From an uncultured Bacteroidales bacterium (GTDB lineage Bacteria > Bacteroidota > Bacteroidia > Bacteroidales > WCHB1-69): 63,295 nucleotides of DNA. The notes beneath the pieces are model-generated. The model made no database searches. It saw only the letters and a list, made by a program, of their open reading frames with translations, and was not told the DNA's origin. The position numbers and the translations under genes were made by a program. This document shows positions 56,559-63,295 of the stretch, one piece after another (position 1 is the first letter of the stretch; the number at the start of each line of letters is the position of its first letter). The stretch covers positions 1-63,295 of the forward strand of contig CAJOKR010000055.1 in NCBI GenBank assembly GCA_905235135.1. The letters are read 5' to 3'.

Positions 56559-59500
56559 ATGAAGAAAATTTTCACGCTCGTGGTTGTGGCCCTGTTCGGT
56601 ATGGGGCTTTATGCGCAGACTCCCGATAATCCTGTGGTGGTTTGCGAAGTTCCCAGCACACTTGATTCCCTGCGGGGCGAAACACCCGTGTGTCCGGCGC
56701 TCGGTACGCCTACCGTGGCGTTGAACGAGAGTACGAAGAAGGTTCAATTCAGCGTCCCGATTACGGGTGGTACGTCGTTTGACGGCGTGCAAGGCCATTT
56801 TACGGTGACGATTGACGGCGTGAATGGAAGTTTCTTGGTTACGGGGACCTTCAATTCGAACCACACGACGTTGACGGGCTCTGTTTCGGTGAATGGGGAT
56901 AATGCGATGTCGGGATTGGACCTTCGCGACCGTACCCTCCATACCACCGCCGTGCTGACCGGCTGCCACGCGGCCGATGCCCAAGATCCTACCTCTTCTG
57001 ACGGGGTTGTCTCAGAGACGGTGACCTACACGGTGCCGGCGGAATGCCTCTTTGTCTTCGGGACAAGTAGCTATCAGCGGCAAAACAATGGAAACTATTC
57101 TTTTAGAGCGAACTTCTCGGGTAGTGCAAACGCCATCAGCAATCAACGTTTTATCATCCAAAATGCGGATGGGAATATCGTGGCCACGATTCCAGGTAAT
57201 ATCATAGGCAACGCTATTACGGCTATGGTCGGGGTTTCCGCGATGACCACCACCTACGGTTTGACGGTGGGTAGCTATACCGCTATTCCCACCGTGGATC
57301 CCGCCTATTCGAGCTGTCCTTCCACCGGCCAGCCCATGTCGTTTGAGATTCTGCCTACCTGCACCGCCTTTGACTCCGTAGTGGTTTTTACCGATGGTCA
57401 GCAGTACCAGCTGAGGGCGTATATCGACTTGACTGCCTTGGAAATACAGAACCCTCAGTTTGACATCACCGCGACCACCGGTCAATATGCTGGCGGTTCG
57501 GCTTGGTATGTGGACCCTTCGTTACATTATATAGCCACACCCATGACAGCCCTGCCTACCCAGCAGACGGTCTTGCAGGCCACGGCCAGCGTGGAGGCTC
57601 GTTGCGGCGTGGATTTGGTGGATAACGGCTATGTCACGATTACCAGCACAAGCGTTACGCTCACCATCCCGATGGCCTGTCCCGCTTTCTATGGCACTGA
57701 GGATGCCCTTTCCAATAATGCCTATCGGATGCTCTCCCACATCGACTTGAATGGCGGTTTCGATTACCAGCAGCCACACTTTGTGGTGAAAACGGGTGCG
57801 GACTCCAGCTCGGTTTCGGCGACCTATTCTTCTTCCTCCTTGGAGATGGCTTCTGCTTGGATTTCCACCACCCAGAACTTCCCGTGGTCGAACCAGACCA
57901 TATCACCCTCTACCCCGTGGTGGAGGTAAAGTGTGGACTTAGCATGAATAACTACGTCACAATTACGGGGCCTGCCATTAGCCGCTCGTTTGCCAGTTGT
58001 CCTACGTTGGGCGATGTCTATCTGACCTCCAACCAGGCGTCGAATCCCAATCTTCGGGCGGATACCCTCTTTGCAGAGATTGAGCATTACACCTCCAGTA
58101 TGATTCATCGGGTGGTGTTCAGCGTTACCCGTGTCGGCAGTTCCACCACCTTGCAATGGGAGGCCGACGGCTGGAATGCAGCGCACGGGGCTGCATATAA
58201 GGTGCTTGCGTTGAGTCTTTTGCAACAGTTAGGACTCTCCACTACGGATATTGTGGCGACAGTGGATGTGACGATGGAGGTGAATGCAAATAGCCAGGGA
58301 TGCCAAAACGCTACAGTGTCTGGCACGGTGGTGACATTGACCGCCCTTGCCGAGTGTCCTTCTTTTTCCGAGTTTGCCGTTACGACTCCGACGAAGGATT
58401 ACGATGGGAACATCTCGGTTACAACCCCCGTACAATATTACAATTCCGCATTGATTCACCACACGGGAGTGATGGGGCAGGACAGCCTTTACTATACGAT
58501 TTATGTGAATACAACGGGTACGGATCAGCCGGGCAGCGAGGCGAGCTACCTTGATGCAGTGTATGATGCACAGACCCAGATGATGACTTGCACGATTCCA
58601 TCCGTTCAGGTGATTCCCGGTGCACGTTATGATTTTGTACCGCATATCAACCTTGATGCATACTGCAATTCAGCATCCAACACGTATATTACGATTGATG
58701 GCCCATCAGGATATTTGGTTATACCCCTTGTCTGTCCTTCATACTCCGCAACCACCAATGCGGTGGTTAACGCTGATGGTAGTGTGATGGTAACGCATCA
58801 AATGGTGAATTTTTCCCCCAGCTTGATTAATCCCCAGGGCAACCATAGGGTTAGGGTGTCTGACGCTAATGGTGCTTTGAAATTCAATTACTCGACGAAT
58901 GTTGTAATTAGTGACGCGGGTTTGTTTACCTGTACGATACCGGCCAGTAGTTTAGCTGCCTATTCCTCTCAATACATGAAGTTCAGGCCTCAAGTTTATT
59001 TGAGTAATCCTCCCTGTTCGTCTTTAGGAAACGGTCCTGCATCAGATATTGTCTGTATCCCTTACATAGACTTGCCGAGTTTCACAGCGGTGAGCAATAG
59101 TGACGGGACGGGTAAGATTAACCTCTTCTCCAACGAGGGGGTGGTTCTTTCGGCCAAGATTGTGGGGGATGGAACCTTTGCCATGAACCAGGTGGCGCAG
59201 GCTGGGTATCTGCTTTCCCGTAGTCCGATTACGGAGTATAATGCCGAGATGGCCGTAGTGGGAACAATCGGTAGCAGTACGGGCGACACGCTGACTTATA
59301 CCGTGGGTATGGATTCCTGCGGCGGGATTACTTACTATCGTCCATACCTTATTATGAACGGCTGTGATCAGCAGATAGTGCTCGGTGAGCAACACTCTTT
59401 CGAGATGTGGGCGCCGAATCTTACGGTTTCGGCCAATCCGGAACATGCGGCGGCTGGTGGGTCGGTTACTCTCACTGCTTTGGCCACCATGAATGTGGGA

Positions 59501-59893
59501 ACTTGGGATCAGCATACAAGTAACGGTGTTCCCTGTACCTCAATAGTTTCGTTCACCAACAACTGCGGTTTCCCCTATTCGGACGACTGTTCCACTACCA
59601 AGCCCATGGAGACGTGGATGTATCTGCTTGTCAATTTGCGTGCTTGTGACAATTTCTGGAACTCGTTCAGCAGTCTTATTACAAACAACCTCGGCATGGA
59701 TCCGGGCAATGCGGACTTCCAGTACCGTTGGGAGCGAAACGGCACTGTGTTTTTCAGCACCGCCTCTTCCAGCGATTCTGGCGTCACCACGGTCAACCCC
59801 ACATCCACCACAACCTACACGGGTGTCGCGGACTTCTCTTACAACGGGGTACACTGCGTGCAAAAAGCAAACGTAACGGTGCAAGTTCCGTAG
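56559..59893 (+). CDS. Secreted tandem beta-domain protein, one frame break
   Basis: About 1,111 aa after correcting a missing base near 57897 (between TTQNFPWSN and DHITLYPVVEV). Start at 56559 with signal peptide (GMGLYAQ). The body is a row of about eight domains of 105-130 residues that each open with a Cys followed by an aromatic or Leu two residues later: CPALGT, CLFVFG, CTAFDS, CPAFYG, CPTLGD, CPSFSE, CPSYSA; most of the joints read hydrophobic-T-[IV]-P-x-x-CP. They look like an immunoglobulin-like or CARDB-like repeat but match no family I can name. The last 60 residues are PKD/Ig-like (FQYRWERNGTVFFST to VNPTSTTTYTGVADF). No sorting domain seen. No TAnnTTTG box was found in the gap upstream. 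Confidence 0.75.
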
Positions 59894-59953
59894 TAGCTGC
59901 GGCATTCCTACCGCAGAAATAAAAAACCGCCAAGAATGGCGGTGCTCCTACTG
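59890..59953. repeat. REP-like double hairpin, GTAGGAGC family, copy 2
   Basis: GTAGTAGCTGCGGCATTCC opening, hairpin CTGCGG/CCGCAG, hairpin ACCGCCA/TGGCGGT, and closing GCTCCTACTGC. The upstream gene's TAG stop is bases 2-4, as in the copy at 20441. Confidence 0.7.
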
Positions 59954-59968
59954 CAGCAGAAAAAAAAT

Positions 59969-59993
59969 ACCGCCAGAAATGGCGGTTTTTTAT
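59969..59993. terminator. Bidirectional terminator between the beta-domain gene and nrdG
   Basis: Stem ACCGCCA/TGGCGGT with GAAA tetraloop, T-run on the forward strand and a run of eight T on the reverse strand. It overlaps the nrdG stop. Confidence 0.8.
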
Positions 59994-60442
59994 TTCCAGA
60001 AGCGTGCGGTGATGTCTTCGGTGGTGCCGTTGGTCACGCGGAAGAGCTTCTGGTTGGTGGTGCGGGAGTTGAGGCCGCCGAGCTCCTCGTGGTAGCCCCC
60101 AATCTTCACGTAGTCGAAAAGGCTGGCATAGTGCGGCATGATGTCATTGCCGGAATACCACGCCACCTTCAGTTTCGTATCCTTGCGCAGGTGTCGTGCG
60201 AGCAGCGCGACCTCCTTGGGCTGTTTGTCGCCGCCCATGAAGCAGACGCAGGTGATCTGCCGCCCGTATTTGTCCAACAACCCGTCCAACGTCTTCTCAT
60301 CCAGCGGCTCCCCAATGTTGTGGCGCAGGTGCGGACTATGGCACCCCACACACCGGTGCGGGCAATTGGTGATGTTTACCGCGAGGGTCACCTCATCGGG
60401 AATCTCCTGAAAGACGATGTCGTAATTGTAATATTTTAACAC
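59990..60442 (-). CDS. nrdG: Anaerobic ribonucleotide reductase activating protein
   Basis: 150 aa with a GTG start at 60442 (VLKYYNYDIVFQEIPDEV); a longer in-frame form reaching 60532 would be encoded through repeat sequence and is rejected. Radical SAM enzyme whose 4Fe-4S cluster (CPHRCVGC, CxxxCxxC) cleaves S-adenosylmethionine to generate the glycyl radical on NrdD. The FMGGDKQP and KVAWYSGND motifs are typical of NrdG. It lies downstream of nrdD, separated by about 200 bases that hold two hairpin repeats. Confidence 0.95.
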   Translation of the reverse strand: MLKYYNYDIVFQEIPDEVTLAVNITNCPHRCVGCHSPHLRHNIGEPLDEKTLDGLLDKYGRQITCVCFMGGDKQPKEVALLARHLRKDTKLKVAWYSGNDIMPHYASLFDYVKIGGYHEELGGLNSRTTNQKLFRVTNGTTEDITARFWK

Positions 60443-60467
60443 GGTTATTCTGTTTGTTTGTAAAGAC

Positions 60468-60557
60468 CCCACACTACGGCTATCACCTTGTGTGGGGTTA
60501 TTAAGATGTTGTTCCTCCTGTGAGGCCCCCACATTGCGGCTTCGCCTTATGTGGGGT
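60468..60557. repeat. Two CCCCACA hairpins between nrdD and nrdG
   Basis: CCCCACA.../TGTGGGG at 60469-60497 and CCCCACAT.../ATGTGGGG at 60528-60556, with related loops (TACGGCTATCACCT and TGCGGCTTCGCCT). Both are in the transcribed gap, so may affect how much nrdG is made relative to nrdD, or be a repeat family. Confidence 0.65.
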
Positions 60558-60640
60558 TACTTGCACTTCGTGCGTTTTGTCCCTCCGGGACTGCTCAAGG
60601 AATTAATTCAAAAATAGCTATGCGTCTCTACGGTTTACAT

Positions 60641-62737
60641 CTAACAATTCACCGAGGCTTTTTCGTAATGGCGGCGGGAGGCCTCTTCTTGGCGGGCTTG
60701 GGAGAAGCTGCTGACGCGTTTCATGTAGCCGATGACGCGGGTGAGGTAATCGAGGTTGGTGCTGTGGCATTCGGGACACTCGTGGAGGTAGCGCTTGTCG
60801 ATGTGGCCGCAGTCGTTGCAGACGGTGTTGGGGATGTTGAAGGTGAAGTAGTTACAGCCCTCCTGCGCGGCCACGCGGAGCAGCTGGCGGTACTGTGCCT
60901 GCGAGAGGTGCTCCTCCAGGTTGGCGTGCAGTGCGGAGCCGCCGGTGAGGTGCGCAATGTAGCGGGCACCATGCAGCCGGAACTTGTCGATCAGGTTCAG
61001 CGAGTCGTCCTCCACGCGGTAGAAATAGCTGTTGTAGCAGTCGCGGGGCACGCGGTAGCCGTCCTCGCGGTCCCACTTGGCGTGCTTCACGCCCACGTTC
61101 TCGGCGGGGATCATCTCGCAGTTGAAGAGCAACTCCTTGCTGCGGTACTGGTGGTTGTATTTCTCCACCAAACCGAGGATGTCTTCCACGAACTTCTGGT
61201 ACAGCGGGTTGTCGTCGATGGGGATGTTGAGGAATTCGGCGGCCTCCACCAACCCGTTCACGCCGATGGTGAGGTACTGGCGGTTGATGGCGATGTAGCC
61301 GGCGTCGAACAAGGGCAGCATTCCCTTGCTCTGCAGGTATTTGAGGTTCTCGTTGTAGGCAATCTGCACCTTGTGCATCAGGTCGATGACCTCACCGATG
61401 AACTGGAATTGCGGGATGTTGTTGCGGCATTCGTACTGGATGCAGCGGTTGATGTTGATGGTGAGCACGCTCTTGGAGCCGGTGGAGACACCGCCCGCAC
61501 CGAGGGTGTAGCTGAAGCCGTTGTCCTGAATCTCGTTGCGGAGACGGCAGCAGCTGCTCAGGGAGTCGGCGTTGTCGCTCACGTAGGTGAAGAAGGAGTG
61601 GCCGGCGGCGTACATTTCCGCGGTGAAATCGGCATATTCGGTGTCGATGATGTCGCCGTCCTTGCTGAGCAGGGCCATGGTCTCGACCGGGAAGGTGAGC
61701 ACGGCACGAAGGCGTTCTTCGTTGAACCAGCGCATGAACCGTTTCTGCAGCCAGCTGAGGGACTCCCAGATGGGACGGGTGCCGTCGGGGAAGCGGAACT
61801 CGCCGAAGAGGCTCTCGAAGTAGTAGCGGTCGTAGTAGGCCACGTTCCAGAACACCGATTGGAAGTTGCGCGCGCCGGTGGGCTGGTTGATGGAATAGAC
61901 CACCTGCTGGAAGCAGTCGGTGATCACCTTGTCGATGCTGCGCTGCTTGAGCGAGAGATCCACGATTTTGTCGCTCTCCTGGTAGTAGTTGTCGCCGTAT
62001 TCCTTGCGGATGAAGTAGTCCATGTACATCAGGAACTCGGGGGTGGCGCAGGCGCCGCTGAGCATGCTGGAGACCATGAAGACCATGTTGATGAAGCCGC
62101 CGCAGTAGGACTTGAGGTTCGTGGGTGCGGAGGCGTTGCCGCCGATGCTGCGGGTGCCGTCCAGCAGCCACGGGTACATGGTGATGGAGGCGCAGTAGTT
62201 GGCGATGCTGGTCTCGTCGTTCTTGTAGATAAAGTGATGATTGAGGAGGTATAAGTATTTGTCGGACAATTCCTTGCCGTAAAGGTCTTTGATTCTGTCG
62301 CACAGCATCCTGCGGTTGAGGCGGATGAAGTTCGACTTGGGCAGTTCTCCGATGAGGGTGGCGATATTCTTCTTCTCCACGTTGGCGTTGGCGTCGTATT
62401 TGGAGCCGGTGGCGGCGTTGGAGGCGTTGCAGTAGTTGATGAGGAAGTCGAGTTTCTCCTTCACTTCGCGGTCCTCGTAATGGCGTTGGCGGTAGAGGAT
62501 GTAGGCCTTGGCGACCTCGTAGTAGCGCTCGGCCATGAGGGAGACCTCCACTTGGTTTTGGATTTCCTCCACGGAGATGCCGTCGTGGATTTTGAGGCGG
62601 CTCATGACGTTGATGAGCACCTCCTGGGTCGCGAAGCTGTTCACGGAGAGGAACGCTTTGGCGATGGCGTTTTTGATTTTCTCGGCCGAGAAGGGTTCAC
62701 GTTTACCGTTACGTTTGATGATGTACAATTGGTCCAT
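60641..62737 (-). CDS. nrdD: Anaerobic (class III) ribonucleoside-triphosphate reductase
   Basis: 698 aa. It reduces ribonucleoside triphosphates to deoxyribonucleotides without oxygen, using a glycyl radical. N-terminal ATP-cone (KRNGKREPFSAEKIKNAI), catalytic ten-stranded barrel, Zn-binding CNDCG and CPECHS, and the glycyl-radical loop RVIGYMKRVSSFSQARQEEA at the C-terminus. Length and motifs are complete. It sits 107 bases downstream of a cobalamin aptamer, so its expression should drop when B12 is available, when a B12-dependent class II enzyme could replace it (inference; no such gene in the window). Confidence 0.97.
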   Translation of the reverse strand: MDQLYIIKRNGKREPFSAEKIKNAIAKAFLSVNSFATQEVLINVMSRLKIHDGISVEEIQNQVEVSLMAERYYEVAKAYILYRQRHYEDREVKEKLDFLINYCNASNAATGSKYDANANVEKKNIATLIGELPKSNFIRLNRRMLCDRIKDLYGKELSDKYLYLLNHHFIYKNDETSIANYCASITMYPWLLDGTRSIGGNASAPTNLKSYCGGFINMVFMVSSMLSGACATPEFLMYMDYFIRKEYGDNYYQESDKIVDLSLKQRSIDKVITDCFQQVVYSINQPTGARNFQSVFWNVAYYDRYYFESLFGEFRFPDGTRPIWESLSWLQKRFMRWFNEERLRAVLTFPVETMALLSKDGDIIDTEYADFTAEMYAAGHSFFTYVSDNADSLSSCCRLRNEIQDNGFSYTLGAGGVSTGSKSVLTININRCIQYECRNNIPQFQFIGEVIDLMHKVQIAYNENLKYLQSKGMLPLFDAGYIAINRQYLTIGVNGLVEAAEFLNIPIDDNPLYQKFVEDILGLVEKYNHQYRSKELLFNCEMIPAENVGVKHAKWDREDGYRVPRDCYNSYFYRVEDDSLNLIDKFRLHGARYIAHLTGGSALHANLEEHLSQAQYRQLLRVAAQEGCNYFTFNIPNTVCNDCGHIDKRYLHECPECHSTNLDYLTRVIGYMKRVSSFSQARQEEASRRHYEKASVNC

Positions 62738-62772
62738 AGACTGGTTAAGGTTTTGGTTTTAATAAAAACAGC

Positions 62773-62832
62773 TCGTGGGAGAAATCGCTCAGTTCTGCTT
62801 TTCTCGTTTGCTCTTAATCCCGAAAGCCACGA
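62773..62832 (-). promoter_or_regulatory. Possible expression-platform stem of the riboswitch
   Basis: On the transcript, TCGTGG (62832-62827) can pair with CCACGA (62778-62773), followed by GCTGTTTTTATT. A long-loop terminator that could form in the B12-bound state. Weak by itself. Confidence 0.35.
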
Positions 62833-62844
62833 TTCACGGATCCA

Positions 62845-62995
62845 GGCAGGTCTTCTGGCTCGCTCCCGCCTCTTCCGCCTTCCCGACCCCGAAAAAAGTC
62901 AGTGACATTCTGGAGGAGGCGCAAACCGGAGCTTACAGCTACGGGCATAGCCGCTGATTCTCACAGCGTTCCCTATTATTCTGTTCAGAACCTGA
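62845..62995 (-). promoter_or_regulatory. Cobalamin riboswitch
   Basis: On the reverse strand in order: AGGGAAC, GTGAGAATCAGCGGC, GCCCGTAGCTGTAAGC, GTCACTG, GGGTCGGGAAGGCGG and the B12 box AGCCAGAAGACCTGCC at the 3' end (62860-62845). Order, spacing and sequence match the adenosylcobalamin aptamer consensus. It starts just after the -7 box at 63004-63011 and precedes nrdD. Confidence 0.93.
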
Positions 62996-63003
62996 ACCCG
63001 ATG

Positions 63004-63011
63004 CAAAAGTA
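63004..63011 (-). promoter_or_regulatory. -7 box for the riboswitch-nrdD transcript
   Basis: Reverse strand reads TACTTTTG; the aptamer begins about 10-15 bases downstream. Confidence 0.65.
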
Positions 63012-63091
63012 CATTTTCCTTTTTTGGGTTTTCAGTCGCCCCGAAATAGTTATAAACAGGGTTATTAACAATGCTGATTATCAATATGTTA

Positions 63092-63126
63092 TGGTTTAAT
63101 GTTTAAGGTTTATGGTTTAAGGATAA
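63092..63126. repeat. Heptamer array, TGGTTTA type (4-5 units)
   Basis: TGGTTTA, ATGTTTA, AGGTTTA, TGGTTTA, AGGATAA, upstream of the nrdD promoter. Confidence 0.65.
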
Positions 63127-63192
63127 CGACATGTCATTTACCCCCTTAAACCTCACGGCAACCGCACCAAAACTAGCCACGCCCAGTAAATA

Positions 63193-63216
63193 AAGACTGC
63201 GCGGAATGGCAGTCTT
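63193..63216. other. Hairpin in the terminal gene-free stretch
   Basis: AAGACTGC/GCAGTCTT with an 8-base loop. The rest of 63127-63295 has no supportable gene; nothing else was recognised. Confidence 0.4.
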
Positions 63217-63295
63217 CCCAGTCTCGCAAAAAAATGTACAACAAGTGCCGTTTTGGTGGCGTTTTTTCGGAGAAAAAGACACACCAAACCAGCAC

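Noticed and set aside
60443-60532. N-terminal extension of NrdG
   Set aside because: The added residues come from the CCCCACA repeat region and precede the conserved LKYYNYDIVFQEIP start of the family.
60551-62254. A 567-codon forward open frame opposite nrdD
   Set aside because: Val/Glu/Gly-rich translation antisense to an intact nrdD; no motifs.
63127-63295. Start of another gene at the window's right edge
   Set aside because: No frame shows a recognisable start, signal peptide or motif before the sequence ends.

Overview
The window comes from the chromosome of an anaerobic, T9SS-positive member of the Bacteroidota, most likely an uncultured Bacteroidales. The evidence is: promoters of the TAnnTTTG type with no clear Shine-Dalgarno sites; a porZ gene next to recO; secreted proteins ending in type A and type B (CHU_C) T9SS sorting domains; a fused FeoAB iron transporter; and the oxygen-sensitive class III ribonucleotide reductase NrdD/NrdG. 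There is no phage, plasmid or classical insertion sequence. Most of the window is a core-gene backbone with surface-protein loci set into it.

Layout: 0.2-5.9 kb carries PBP1A, a convergent block (SpoU-type methyltransferase, thioesterase, rpsT), a lipoprotein esterase and a CAU tRNA. 6-10.4 kb carries YgiQ, then a zinc/cadmium P1B-ATPase with a Fur-family regulator, preceded by two copies of one palindromic operator. 10.4-15.1 kb is a tight run: rbfA, an FtsX/LolE-type permease, porZ, recO. 15.2-17.9 kb is a two-gene secreted beta-helix plus T9SS-CTD operon. 18-26.3 kb holds purH, ung, an AddB-like nuclease, folD, a polyQ coiled-coil protein and dusB. 26.5-41.2 kb is a surface locus: a T9SS protein of about 3,334 aa, a NamZ-like muramidase, a small secreted protein and a CHU_C protein. 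41.4-49 kb has a 1,426-aa acyl-CoA dehydratase activase, a TetR regulator with an operator, and feoAB. 49-51.1 kb is a repeat-bounded island with a broken AAA/DUF4143 ATPase. 51.5-59.9 kb is a second surface locus: three paralogous secreted proteins with an apparently unnamed alpha-helical repeat, a FISUMP protein and a tandem beta-domain protein. 60-63 kb is nrdD/nrdG behind a cobalamin riboswitch.

Four things stand out. (1) The three paralogs at 51.5-56.4 kb share a known N-terminal domain but continue into a helical repeat of about 50-54 residues. (2) Intergenic regions are full of period-7 tandem repeats; a 32-unit array fills the entire purH-ung gap and overlaps the purH stop codon. (3) Several palindromic repeat families occur, one of which begins exactly at the TAG stop codon of three different genes, and another forms a 2-kb inverted pair around the ATPase. 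(4) The cobalamin riboswitch predicts that B12 represses the B12-independent reductase.

Caution: seven genes carry ten apparent single-base frame changes. Frame-corrected lengths come out as whole codons, and three of the changes sit at base runs, so most are probably sequencing or assembly errors. I annotated such genes over their full span and say so in each entry.
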